Origin: Runella defluvii
GTDB lineage: Bacteria > Bacteroidota > Bacteroidia > Cytophagales > Spirosomataceae
DNA length: 64,000 nt
Assembly (NCBI RefSeq): GCF_014195535.1
Contig: NZ_JACIBY010000005.1
Coordinates: 521,513 to 585,512 of the forward strand
Reading direction: 5' to 3'
The notes below the pieces were generated by a model. It did no database searches. It was not told where the DNA came from and worked only from the letters and a program-made list of their open reading frames with translations. Made by a program: the position numbers and the translations under genes. Positions 49,260 to 58,030 of the stretch are shown piece after piece. Position 1 is the first letter of the stretch, and every line of letters starts with the position of its first letter.

Positions 49260-50852
49260 TTATTTACCCGTTTTAGTAGTGGCATCGGCAGTAGCCAAGT
49301 TTTCAACAAGCGCTTCTAAGCGGCTGAGGCGGCTTTTGAGTATTTCGTTTTCTTTGGCTAATTGCTGTATCGCGCTGATTCCCAGCATCGAGAGGGCTTC
49401 GTAGTCCACCGTGCGAAAATCGGACACCTCACGGCCATAGACAAACACCGTCGTGGATGGTACCGAACCCCCAACCCTAAATCCTGTTTCGTTGGTTTCC
49501 AGTACTTCCGTTATTTCTTCGCGGTTATCCACCATCAACTTCACCCGTTCGCCTGCTTTGAGCGTGTGACCTGCAAGTTTCACAAAACCATTTTCCAACG
49601 GTGCTGCTTGATAAATATCAGGAATAAACGAAGTCTGACGACGTACCGCCTGCGGATATACTTCCTCTACTTGCTGCGCAATCACTTTTTTAAACGCACG
49701 GTCGCCCCATACGTAGCGGTCTTTCATGCGGTAATCCGTGATGCGCAACCGACGCAAGGTCGCCAAATCCTGGGCATTGTCTGAGGTACCTTCTACTTCT
49801 TTGATGCGGGCATCCGACAGCACCACATTTTGGGCTGAACCAATGTAGGTTGCCGAAAAAATCCCCTGAGCGGCATAAATAGAAAGCTCTGCCGTCGAGG
49901 TGGGAAAGTTGGAGGGCGTAGCAATGGTAGGATACAACACCGTAACACGACCCGTAGTGACATTTTTATACGTATTGACGTGTAAAGTAGCCAACGTATT
50001 GGTAGCGGCCCCAAAATCTCCCAATCCCATGCTATTGTCATTTCTGACAACCAAAATTGTTTTTCTTTGAACATTATTAATCCCATTCCCTACCATCAAT
50101 ATGCCATTAGGGTCATCTACGTTTGCAAATCCCATAGCAGTAGAACTACTACTACTGGCTATCGTATTTATTCCCATAGCCGTTGAAGAATTTCCACTGG
50201 CTCTTGTGCTAACTCCCATAGCAGTTGAGCTACCACCACTGGCAGTAGTATTGAATCCCATGGACGTTGAAGCGTCGCCACTGGCAGCAGTGTTAGACCC
50301 CATAGACGTTGAAAAGAGCCCACTGGCAGTAGTATTGAATCCCGTGGACGTTGAATTGGCTCCGCTGGCAGTTGTATTAGAGCCCATAGCAATAGAATGC
50401 ATACCTATATTATTTGCATCCCACTGTGCTCCATCTACTGTACCTACCCGAAAAGCCGACCGTGAAGGTATCCACATCAGGCGTGTTCCTGCCCCACTGA
50501 CGGGAGCATTAGGTGGATTTGATGTGGTTACTGCTGTCGGATTTGCCGACCAGAACCCTCCTGAGTTGGTATTTCTTATTTCATTGCCTGCTGCCCCTGA
50601 TTGCTCCCAGTAGCTGGTACTGGAGGCTGTTTTGGGTAGTTCTGTCCAAGTGTTATTGCTTCGCAACCAATAACTTTGGGTGTTGGTGTCAAAAACTAAC
50701 ATTCCGTTGGTGGCCGATAACACAGTGCGTTGGGCGGTGGTCATCTGTGGCAAAATCACCCCAGGGCGGAGTTCGGTACTTTGGGCGTAGGCCAACCCGT
50801 TACTTACCACAATAACCCATGCCATCACAAGAAGTGTAAACGATGTTTTCAT
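49260..50852 (-). CDS. Secreted fibre protein: YadA-like head repeats plus S74 chaperone domain
   Basis: 530 residues. A signal peptide (about 1-24, ending AYAQ) is followed by STELRPGVILPQMTTAQRTVLSA, common in Bacteroidota tail-fibre-like proteins. Residues 151-243 hold about seven 14-residue repeats (GSNTTASGANSTST-like), as in YadA/Hep_Hag trimeric adhesin heads. Residues about 345-405 are a Peptidase_S74 intramolecular chaperone with S346 and K351 as the likely autocleavage dyad (VLSDARIKEVE) and IAQQVEEVYP. The C-terminus has a coiled coil (ISAIQQLAKENEILKSRLSRLEALVENL). It probably forms a trimeric surface fibre. No phage genes are nearby. Upstream lies a 133-base gap with a dyad. Confidence 0.85.
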   Translation of the reverse strand: MKTSFTLLVMAWVIVVSNGLAYAQSTELRPGVILPQMTTAQRTVLSATNGMLVFDTNTQSYWLRSNNTWTELPKTASSTSYWEQSGAAGNEIRNTNSGGFWSANPTAVTTSNPPNAPVSGAGTRLMWIPSRSAFRVGTVDGAQWDANNIGMHSIAMGSNTTASGANSTSTGFNTTASGLFSTSMGSNTAASGDASTSMGFNTTASGGSSTAMGVSTRASGNSSTAMGINTIASSSSSTAMGFANVDDPNGILMVGNGINNVQRKTILVVRNDNSMGLGDFGAATNTLATLHVNTYKNVTTGRVTVLYPTIATPSNFPTSTAELSIYAAQGIFSATYIGSAQNVVLSDARIKEVEGTSDNAQDLATLRRLRITDYRMKDRYVWGDRAFKKVIAQQVEEVYPQAVRRQTSFIPDIYQAAPLENGFVKLAGHTLKAGERVKLMVDNREEITEVLETNETGFRVGGSVPSTTVFVYGREVSDFRTVDYEALSMLGISAIQQLAKENEILKSRLSRLEALVENLATADATTKTGK

Positions 50853-50935
50853 AAAGGGAGAAGTAAAAGCTGTTTTGTTTTTCTAAAAAGACAGAAAAAC
50901 AAAACTCATTTCAACCCCTAGTTCACCACTGACGT

Positions 50936-50972
50936 AGTTACGACCATAGCTCGCAGCTTTGGGTTTGTAACT
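50936..50972. promoter_or_regulatory. Dyad in the gap between kinase and fibre-protein genes
   Basis: AGTTAC at 50936-50941 and GTAACT at 50967-50972, with AGC/GCT inside, form an imperfect palindrome about 85 bases upstream of the fibre-protein ATG. It could be a LytTR-type operator or an attenuator; neither can be shown from sequence. Confidence 0.35.
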
Positions 50973-50985
50973 CCCAGCTTACGCT

Positions 50986-52893
50986 TTAATCAAAAAAGGG
51001 AATACGTAAGGTTACGCGCGTACCCGTTGAAGGCGCAACGTCTTCTATTGTTAGGTCGATGTTCCAATGGTAGATTTCGCGCAACAATCGCAAACGGTTT
51101 TCAACCAACGAGAGACCCATTGAACGGTGCTTGACCGATGCCAAACGAAGTTTTGCTGCTTTGTCTCGACCAATGCCGTTGTCTTCGATGACTATTGCGA
51201 TGCCATCTTCTAAACTACTGACTTTCACCCAAACACAGCCCTCTCGTTCCAGCCGCTTAAAACCGTGTTTGATGGCATTTTCTACAAAAGGTTGTAACAA
51301 AAAGGCAGGTACTTGAACAGCGTCGAGGTCGATGGCGTCGTCGATTTGTAGGTCGATTTGAAAAGGCTGACTAAAACGACGTTGCTCCAACAACAAGTAT
51401 TGTCGAATGATTTCCAATTCTTGTCCCAATGGCAAAAACTGTTCACGGCTTTTGTCCAAAATCTCGCGCATCAACACCGAAAAATCGGTAAGGTAAGCAG
51501 CGGCTTCCTGCGTTTTATTTTTAATGATGTAACTTTTGATGGAATTGAGGCTATTGAACAAAAAATGCGGGTTGATTTGCGTGCGCAACGTCGTCAGTTC
51601 CGAGAGGGCATAATTTTGCAGCAACCGATTTCGTTCGCGCTGAACTTGCACCATTTTTTCCCCCGTTGCCAACGAGAAAAACAAAATATCAATCAGTACG
51701 CCGTAATTGAAATAGACGTTGGGGTAGTGCGTGAGCAGCATCGAACTCATGGGCGCCCATCCCAACGCGACCGATGCAAAGCCAATGGTGGTTCCGATCA
51801 CCATGACCAACGCCCCCAACTTGATGAACCAAGACACGCGCTCTTTGGTGGCCCAAAGCAACACCAGGCTCGTCACATTAAGGACAGGTAATACAAATTG
51901 GCACAATTGATGAAAATTGGTCTCAAGGTCGAGGCGGCGATACACCACCGTAAGCACTAGCTCAATCGCCAGCAGACCTCCTACTACGTAAAACAAACGT
52001 TCAAAATAGCGCTTGGTCCAACTCGACGGCCAGTTTTTCATCCCCAAAATTTCAAACAAAAAGAAGGTGTGTGTAAACAGCGTCAGCAGGATGTAGAAGT
52101 TTTGTTGTAACGTAAAACGCAGAAAAGGTACATAGCTGATATAGTCCACCACGTACGACGAATAAGAAGCTCCGTAGGCCGCAAACCCCCACATCGACAT
52201 GAGGTAAAAGGAGTAAAACAGCAAATACCTTTGGCGATTTAAGACCCATTGGAACAGAAAAAAAACGGTTAAAAACGCCAAAACTGCCATCAATTCATGA
52301 TTGACTGCCATCGGAAAATAATCGTCGTACAGGCCCTTCACGCGTTCTTTGGCCTCGGCGTCGTAGCTGTACAAAAACGGCCTTATCTCAAACGGCTTTC
52401 CCGTCAAAGCACGAATTTTGGCGTATAGATAGCGCGACTGATAAGGAGCAAAATAAAGGGGAAAATACCGATGGTCGTATCGGTACAATCGTTCTGAGGG
52501 GAGTAAGCGCTGAGAGGTATATCGTTGATAGAGGGTTTGTGCAGTTGGACTGCGTTCGTAGAGCGTAGTTTCGTAAAAATTGCCCAACGTCAAAAGCAAC
52601 TCTTGCGGTACCGACGTTGCATTTTGGAGAGTCAACCGCACCCAATAACTGTAATGGACTTCTTTTTGCAACAGCCGAGGAATCGTTGTGGTACTCAGCG
52701 GGGTAAACTTCCCCTGAGTCATGGCCTGTTCGTCGGCGACCTCCCCCGTTGAATCAATCCAAACCCAAACTGCCGAAGTAAGATCAAAGGGCAACGCAAG
52801 TGAGGAATCAAGGCGCACGGTGTTTTGCCCCGCTGCGTACAACGGTAGCCAAAAGGCCCAAACGGCCATCCACCAATTTCGCCAATGCCCCAT
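50986..52893 (-). CDS. LytS-type sensor histidine kinase with 7TMR-DISM input
   Basis: 635 residues. A signal peptide (about 1-22) is followed by an extracellular 7TMR-DISM jelly-roll (about 25-165) and seven hydrophobic segments between about 195 and 395. The LytS-type kinase begins at about 430 with phospho-acceptor H443 (QINPHFLFNSLNSIKSYI), then the ATPase with VPAFLLQPFVENAIKHGFKRL and IEDNGIGRDKAAKLR. 7TMR-DISM proteins are proposed carbohydrate or small-molecule receptors. It lies 82 bases downstream of its response regulator and upstream of the fibre-protein genes, all on the minus strand. Confidence 0.91.
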   Translation of the reverse strand: MGHWRNWWMAVWAFWLPLYAAGQNTVRLDSSLALPFDLTSAVWVWIDSTGEVADEQAMTQGKFTPLSTTTIPRLLQKEVHYSYWVRLTLQNATSVPQELLLTLGNFYETTLYERSPTAQTLYQRYTSQRLLPSERLYRYDHRYFPLYFAPYQSRYLYAKIRALTGKPFEIRPFLYSYDAEAKERVKGLYDDYFPMAVNHELMAVLAFLTVFFLFQWVLNRQRYLLFYSFYLMSMWGFAAYGASYSSYVVDYISYVPFLRFTLQQNFYILLTLFTHTFFLFEILGMKNWPSSWTKRYFERLFYVVGGLLAIELVLTVVYRRLDLETNFHQLCQFVLPVLNVTSLVLLWATKERVSWFIKLGALVMVIGTTIGFASVALGWAPMSSMLLTHYPNVYFNYGVLIDILFFSLATGEKMVQVQRERNRLLQNYALSELTTLRTQINPHFLFNSLNSIKSYIIKNKTQEAAAYLTDFSVLMREILDKSREQFLPLGQELEIIRQYLLLEQRRFSQPFQIDLQIDDAIDLDAVQVPAFLLQPFVENAIKHGFKRLEREGCVWVKVSSLEDGIAIVIEDNGIGRDKAAKLRLASVKHRSMGLSLVENRLRLLREIYHWNIDLTIEDVAPSTGTRVTLRIPFFD

Positions 52894-52975
52894 AGGTTAC
52901 AAACTGTAGGCCACGAAGTTTTAGAATAATGCAGTAAAATCCTACCAAAAACTACAATTGTTCACGAGCGGTCGG

Positions 52976-53734
52976 TTAGAAATCACCCCGAATGAGCGTC
53001 AACAACTTAGCTTTGTTGGCGCGCGACACCGACAGTGCCTTTCCGTTGGTCATGGTCACAACCCCACCGTCGCCTTTTTGGTATTTTTTGATGTAGTCGA
53101 TGTTAATAATGTACGAATGGTGAATACGGGCGAATTTTCGAAGGGGTAACATTCGCTCAAAATCCTTCAAATTTCGAGAAACCAACACCGCATCTCCCGT
53201 TTTGAGCACAACGTTGGTATAACTTCCGTCGGCTTCCAACAAAACCACATCGCCCGTTTTGAGGATTTCGTAGCCTTCTTGAGTTGGAATGGCCATCGAG
53301 GTCGAGTCTTGCTGCATTAGGGTCAAATTACCCAAAAGCGCCTGAATATTAACATAATCGACTTTTTGATTCTCTTTTTTCTTTGTCAACAACCGCTCCA
53401 CCGCCCGAGTTAGTTTTTCGGGAGCCACGGGTTTTACCAAATAATCGAGGGCATAAAAATCAAAGGCCGCCAGGGCAAACTCTTCGTAAGCCGTCACAAA
53501 CACAATCTCAAAATCGACCGATGGAAGCGCCTCCAGAAAGTCGAAACCACTCATTTCGGGCATCGAAATATCCAAAAACACTACATCTACGGAATGTTCT
53601 TTCAAAAACCCGATAGCGTCCGCAGGGTTTTCAAACGTACCTACTACCGAAACCTCAGGACAATAGTGCTGTAAGTCATATACCAACACATCAGTGCTGT
53701 TTTGTTCATCGTCTATGAGTAGGGCAGTGAGCAT
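52976..53734 (-). CDS. LytTR-family response regulator
   Basis: 252 residues: a receiver (LIDDEQNSTDVLV start, phospho-acceptor D55 in VVFLDISMPEMSG, and KPV near 103) and a C-terminal LytTR domain (about 145-250). It forms the cognate pair with the LytS-type kinase that follows. TATTTTTG on the minus strand at 53757-53764 is a candidate -7 box. As the first gene of the five-gene colinear block, it could control both the fibre genes and its own operon. Confidence 0.91.
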   Translation of the reverse strand: MLTALLIDDEQNSTDVLVYDLQHYCPEVSVVGTFENPADAIGFLKEHSVDVVFLDISMPEMSGFDFLEALPSVDFEIVFVTAYEEFALAAFDFYALDYLVKPVAPEKLTRAVERLLTKKKENQKVDYVNIQALLGNLTLMQQDSTSMAIPTQEGYEILKTGDVVLLEADGSYTNVVLKTGDAVLVSRNLKDFERMLPLRKFARIHHSYIINIDYIKKYQKGDGGVVTMTNGKALSVSRANKAKLLTLIRGDF

Positions 53735-53756
53735 ACCAAGAGTTACAGTAGATTTG

Positions 53757-53764
53757 CAAAAATA
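53757..53764 (-). promoter_or_regulatory. Possible -7 box for the LytTR response-regulator gene
   Basis: Minus strand reads TATTTTTG (TAnnTTTG) 22 bases ahead of the ATG at 53734. No TTG is seen at normal spacing. Confidence 0.4.
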
Positions 53765-53886
53765 AAGTTTTCACCAAGTACAGCTACACATTGGGCGTGC
53801 TATTTCTTGTATCTTTTTCTTTCACAGGTGGGTACGGGAATGTTGTAAACCCAAACCTTATCAATTTTGTACCAAACCTATTACTT

Positions 53887-55263
53887 ATGAAACCTGCTAT
53901 CTTCCGCTCGCTTGCCGCTTCTACGCTCGTTGCGGCTTGTTTTTCGATAACTGCATCGGCCCAACGAAACGTAACCAACGCCAACGACTCCAACACGCCT
54001 TTGCATTTGCTCCAACCCGACTACCCTGTCCCCTACGGAATCTCAAAAGCCAACGACATCAAGGGGACGTTAGACCGTATTCATGGATATTTGAATAACG
54101 TCACCCCTACTGCATTTGTCAACTCCAAAACGGGCGAAACCGTCAGTGATTTGTCAAAAATTGATGAAAATACCGCCCTCCAAAAAGGAGATTTTCGTTT
54201 GGTCAGCTACGAGTGGGGGGTCACTTACGGTGCCATGCTTTTGGCTAGTCAAATCACGGGTGATGGCCGCTACAAAGAGTACGTGGACAAACGCCTAGAG
54301 TTTATCGCCAATGCCGCTCCTTACTTCAAAAAAACGACCGAAGAACACGCCGATTGGGGCACCAAAGGGCCGTTGCGCGGTTTATTAACGCCACATGCCC
54401 TCGACGATTGCGGCGCCATGTGTGCGGCCATGATTAAAGCCACGCGCGGTGGAAATACGTCTAACCTACGCCCACTTATCGACAATCACATCAATTATAT
54501 TTTAACCAAAGAACACCGCCTCAGCGACGGCACGCTCGCTCGGAATCGCCCTCAACCTAACACGCTTTGGCTCGACGATTTGTTTATGGGAGTTCCTGCC
54601 TTGGCTCAAATGGGAAAACTCACGGGCGATAAAAAATACTACGACGAAGCCGCCAAGCAGATTTTGCAGTTTGCGAAACGGATGTTCAACAAAGAAAAAG
54701 GCGTGTATATGCACGGTTGGGTCGAAGGCATGACCGAGCATCCACAATTCCACTGGGCCCGTGCCAACGGCTGGGGGCTGCTGACCAAAGTAGAAGTGCT
54801 CGACGTTCTTCCTGAAAACCATCCTGCTCGCTCAGAAATCATCGCTTTGTTAAAAGCGCACGTCAAAGGCTTGGCATCGTACCAATCAGGTTCTGGGTTT
54901 TGGCATCAATTGCTCGACCGTGAAGATTCTTACTTAGAAACTTCAGCGACCGCTATTTACACGTATGCCATCGCGCACGCCATCAACAAAGGCTGGATTG
55001 ACGGCCTTGCGTATGCTCCCATGGCCTTACTAGGCTGGAACGCCGTTGCGACCAAAGTCAACGAAAAGGGTCAAGTAGAAGGTACTTGTGTAGGAACGGG
55101 CATGGGCTTTGATCCCGCATTTTATTATCACCGCCCCATCAGTCCATTTGCGGCACATGGCTATGGCCCCGTGATTTTGGCTGGAGCAGAGGTTATCAAT
55201 CTACTGAAAAACAAACAGTTTGAGATTAACGACAGCTCAGTACAGTTGTTACAGAAGAAGTAG
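53887..55263 (+). CDS. GH88/GH105-type unsaturated glycuronyl hydrolase, exported
   Basis: 458 residues from the ATG at 53887, opening a signal peptide (MKPAIFRSLAASTLVAACF, cut near ASAQ). The Glyco_hydro_88 fold shows EWGVTYGAMLLASQITGDGRYKEYVDKRLEFIANAA, TLWLDDLFMGVPALAQMG (D230/D231, the likely catalytic Asp region) and PQFHWARANGWGLL. These enzymes split the unsaturated uronic acid left by polysaccharide lyases (pectin, rhamnogalacturonan, ulvan). It is 38 bases ahead of a second enzyme of the same clan. No lyase, SusC/D or regulator is next to it, so it is a small hydrolase pair rather than a full utilisation locus. Confidence 0.88.
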   Translation: MKPAIFRSLAASTLVAACFSITASAQRNVTNANDSNTPLHLLQPDYPVPYGISKANDIKGTLDRIHGYLNNVTPTAFVNSKTGETVSDLSKIDENTALQKGDFRLVSYEWGVTYGAMLLASQITGDGRYKEYVDKRLEFIANAAPYFKKTTEEHADWGTKGPLRGLLTPHALDDCGAMCAAMIKATRGGNTSNLRPLIDNHINYILTKEHRLSDGTLARNRPQPNTLWLDDLFMGVPALAQMGKLTGDKKYYDEAAKQILQFAKRMFNKEKGVYMHGWVEGMTEHPQFHWARANGWGLLTKVEVLDVLPENHPARSEIIALLKAHVKGLASYQSGSGFWHQLLDREDSYLETSATAIYTYAIAHAINKGWIDGLAYAPMALLGWNAVATKVNEKGQVEGTCVGTGMGFDPAFYYHRPISPFAAHGYGPVILAGAEVINLLKNKQFEINDSSVQLLQKK

Positions 55264-55301
55264 CAGTCTTTTTCCAATACAATGAAAATCAAACCATTAA
55301 C

Positions 55302-56423
55302 GTGAAATATATAACTATCATTTGCTGTAGTTTATGGGTAACAACCGCTGTTTTTTCCCAAAAATTACCCAAAAAGAAAGACGTCTTAAAAGCCATGACC
55401 TCGGCCAATGCGTATTTTATGAACAAATGGTCGGATGTGGGAAAACCTATTGTGGGAAAAGACCGCACACGCCCCAGTAATATCTGGACCCGTGGCGTTT
55501 ACTACGAAGGACTAATGGCGCTTTACCAAATTGACCCTCAAAAACAATACCTCGACTATGCTATTTCGTGGGGAGAAGCCCATAAATGGGGACTTCGCAA
55601 TGGCATTACCACCCGCAACGGCGACGACCAGTGCTGCGGGCAAACGTACATTGACCTTTACCTCATGGATAAAAAAGAGGAACGTATCCGCGACATCAAA
55701 GCCTGCATGGACAACCTAGTCAACAGCGAAAAGAAAGATGACTGGTCGTGGGTGGATGCCCTGCAAATGGCGATGCCCGTTTTTGCCAAGTTGGGGGTAA
55801 TTTATGACGACAATCGCTACTACGAAAAAATGTACGACATGTATTTGTTCACCAAAAACCAACACGGCGATAAAGGGCTTTACAATCCTGCCGAAGGGCT
55901 TTGGTGGCGCGATAAGGACTTTGACCCACCGTACAAAACCCCCGCAGGTAAAAACTGCTATTGGTCGCGGGGGAATGGCTGGGTAGTAGCAGCTTTGGTA
56001 CGGGTACTCGACATTATGCCCAAAAACGCCCCTCACCGCGAAGAATACCAAAAGACGTACCTCGAAATGATGAAAGCCCTGCCTGCCCTCCAGCGCCCCG
56101 ATGGCTACTGGAACGTAAGCCTAACCGACGAAACGGATTTTGGAGGAAAAGAACTTACTGGTACGGCGCTTTTTGTGTATGGAATGGCTTGGGGAATGCG
56201 TAATGGTCTTTTGGATAAGAAAACGTACCAGCCCATCGTTGCCAAGGCCATGAATGCCATGCTGAAAGAATGTGTACACCCCAACGGCTTTTTAGGCTGG
56301 GTGCAAGGCACGGGAAAAGAGCCCAAAGATGGCCAACCCCTCAGCTACGACAAACAACCCGACTATGAAGACTTTGGCCTCGGCTGCTTTCTCTTGGCAG
56401 GCACCGAAGTTGTGAAATTATAA
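55302..56423 (+). CDS. GH105-like unsaturated rhamnogalacturonyl hydrolase, exported (GTG start)
   Basis: 373 residues, starting at a GTG (55302) because no in-frame ATG lies before the signal peptide (VKYITIICCSLWVTTAVFSQ). Typical pieces are WTRGVYYEGLMALYQIDPQKQYLDYAI, NGDDQCCGQTYIDLYL, WSWVDALQMAMPVFAKLG with the probable catalytic D152, WWRDKDF, WSRGNGWVVAALVRVL and the terminal FGLGCFLLAGTEV. This is close to YteR/YesR-type GH105. A seven-codon mini-ORF (55282-55305, MKIKPLT) overlaps the GTG as GTGA, which could couple its translation. A terminator lies downstream (56450-56481). Confidence 0.86.
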   Translation: MKYITIICCSLWVTTAVFSQKLPKKKDVLKAMTSANAYFMNKWSDVGKPIVGKDRTRPSNIWTRGVYYEGLMALYQIDPQKQYLDYAISWGEAHKWGLRNGITTRNGDDQCCGQTYIDLYLMDKKEERIRDIKACMDNLVNSEKKDDWSWVDALQMAMPVFAKLGVIYDDNRYYEKMYDMYLFTKNQHGDKGLYNPAEGLWWRDKDFDPPYKTPAGKNCYWSRGNGWVVAALVRVLDIMPKNAPHREEYQKTYLEMMKALPALQRPDGYWNVSLTDETDFGGKELTGTALFVYGMAWGMRNGLLDKKTYQPIVAKAMNAMLKECVHPNGFLGWVQGTGKEPKDGQPLSYDKQPDYEDFGLGCFLLAGTEVVKL

Positions 56424-56449
56424 TACCTACCTTCCGCTTAAAACCGTTT

Positions 56450-56481
56450 TCCCAATTGCTGATTCTCGTCAGGAATTGGGA
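56450..56481 (+). terminator. Terminator after the GH105-like gene
   Basis: Stem tcccaatt (56450-56457) with aattggga (56474-56481), an inner ctga/tcag pair, then a T tract. Confidence 0.7.
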
Positions 56482-56715
56482 TTTTTTATGCCTTATTTCT
56501 TCTAAAATAACGCCTTTACCCTCAATACATTAGGCCAAGTTATTGATAAAATCTATACATATATAGAAAATATCAATTTGATACGTATATACATTTGGCG
56601 GAGTTTTGCGCTGAGATTAAAATTATACTTTTCAAGTACAAAAGCTTTTAATTTCAAAAATTAAGAACAATAAATTGTATTATAACAATTTTTAATTTTA
56701 AAATACCTTACGACT

Positions 56716-57270
56716 ATGTCCAGCAAAATGTTAGGTTTGGGAGCACAATTCCCTTCGTTCAAAAAAACATCTGTCGTGTCTTTAGAAAAAGGCAACGAGT
56801 TTTATGACATCACTTCAGAAGACCACAAAAACGCGGATAAATGGATGGTGATGTTCTGGTGGCCAAAAGATTTTACGTTTGTTTGCCCTACCGAAATCGC
56901 CGCTTTCAACCAACGCGTAGAAGACTTCGCTGACCGTGACACAATCCTTATCGGTGCTTCTACTGACTCTGAGTTTGTTCACTTGGCATGGCGCAAAAAT
57001 CACGAAGATTTGACAGGACTTAAATTCCCCATGTTGGCCGATACGTCGAAATCATTGGCGGAAGAGCTTGGAATTTTGGAAGCCAACGAGAAAGTAGCTT
57101 ACCGTGTTACGTACATCGTTGACCCACAAGGAATTGTTCGCTGGGTATGTGCAAACGACTTGTCGGTAGGACGTAATGTGGACGAGGTTTTGCGCGTGTT
57201 GGATGCCCTCCAAACCGACGAACTTTGCCCATGCAACTGGAAACAAGGCGAGGCTACCCTTACTGCATAA
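56716..57270 (+). CDS. ahpC: Peroxiredoxin AhpC (actinobacterial-type three-Cys)
   Basis: 184 residues. Reduces hydrogen and organic peroxides. The peroxidatic Cys is C57 in DFTFVCPTEI. Two C-terminal cysteines, C171 and C173 (ELCPCNWKQGE), match the M. tuberculosis AhpC arrangement, which differs from E. coli AhpC. AhpD, coded just downstream, is the usual reductant partner of that form. The AT-rich 290-base region before it holds TATACTTTTC and a TTTTG about 17 bases upstream (56602-56631), a possible promoter. No OxyR-like gene is adjacent. Confidence 0.92.
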   Translation: MSSKMLGLGAQFPSFKKTSVVSLEKGNEFYDITSEDHKNADKWMVMFWWPKDFTFVCPTEIAAFNQRVEDFADRDTILIGASTDSEFVHLAWRKNHEDLTGLKFPMLADTSKSLAEELGILEANEKVAYRVTYIVDPQGIVRWVCANDLSVGRNVDEVLRVLDALQTDELCPCNWKQGEATLTA

Positions 57271-57294
57271 TGATTGGTAAAACCTATCTCTACG

Positions 57295-57879
57295 ATGTTT
57301 GGAACAATTAGTGAAACTAAAAAAAGCTTGCTGGCAGAGGTAAACCTACCAGCCGAGTACGATAGTCTTTTTCTCGACCGCCTAAACGATGCCGACCATC
57401 GTTACATCAAAGACCTGAAAATCAACGTCGCCAATGCGCTTAAAGCACCATCTTTGGGCGAAAAAGACGCGGTTTTGTTGGCTTTAGGTGTGGCTATCAA
57501 CGAAAAAGCCACCGACTTGATTAACGCCCTTGAGGCGCTTGCACAACAGCGCGGTGCCACCGAAAAAGAGCTTAACGAAGTAGCAGCCTGCGTATCGTTG
57601 ATGAATGCCAACAACGTGTTTTATCGTTTCCGTCATTTTATGAACAAGGAAAGCTATAACAACATGCAAGCAGGTATTCGGATGTCAATCATGATGAATC
57701 CTGTGTTGGGAAAAGAGTTTTTTGAACTACTGAGCCTCGTCATTTCGGCCGTCAATGGCTGTGAAATGTGCGTTACCTCGCACGAAACCTCTGTGAAAGC
57801 TCACGGAGCATCTGAGCAGCGCATTTTCGATGCTGTACGTCTTGCAGCTGTTTTCAAAAGCTTTATAACATTATTGTAG
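57295..57879 (+). CDS. ahpD: AhpD-family alkyl hydroperoxidase / carboxymuconolactone decarboxylase-like
   Basis: 194 residues from the ATG at 57295; the frame's earlier TTG at 57274 adds seven non-family residues. The active-site motif C156-x2-C159-x3-H163 (CEMCVTSHETS) is the AhpD pattern, with acidic residues just before it. The preceding AhpC has the CPC C-terminus typical of the AhpC/AhpD pairing, where AhpD reduces AhpC through lipoyl proteins. The start lies 24 bases after the ahpC stop, so the two form one operon. Confidence 0.87.
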   Translation: MFGTISETKKSLLAEVNLPAEYDSLFLDRLNDADHRYIKDLKINVANALKAPSLGEKDAVLLALGVAINEKATDLINALEALAQQRGATEKELNEVAACVSLMNANNVFYRFRHFMNKESYNNMQAGIRMSIMMNPVLGKEFFELLSLVISAVNGCEMCVTSHETSVKAHGASEQRIFDAVRLAAVFKSFITLL

Positions 57880-57956
57880 CGCAGCCATCAACCAGCTAAA
57901 AACCAACTACTTCATCAACAGACGTTGTTTTGGGTACGCTACCATTGGAGATAAAA

Positions 57957-57986
57957 AAACAGCCCGTAAAATTTTACGGGCTGTTT
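57957..57986 (+). terminator. Terminator after ahpD
   Basis: Perfect 30-base palindrome (aaacagcccgtaaaa and its complement) about 77 bases after the ahpD stop, with a run of T at its end. Confidence 0.7.
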
Positions 57987-58030
57987 AAAAACCATCTGTT
58001 CCTCTCAGTAAAAATTCTTATTCTCTTATC

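Noticed and set aside
50124..50402. 42-base direct repeats looking like a CRISPR or minisatellite
   Set aside because: They encode in-frame 14-residue YadA-like head repeats with no unique spacers, and no cas genes are near.
49260..50852. Prophage remnant, from the tail-fibre-like S74 domain
   Set aside because: No integrase, capsid, terminase or lysis gene is present nearby; the neighbours are a two-component system and surface-protein genes.
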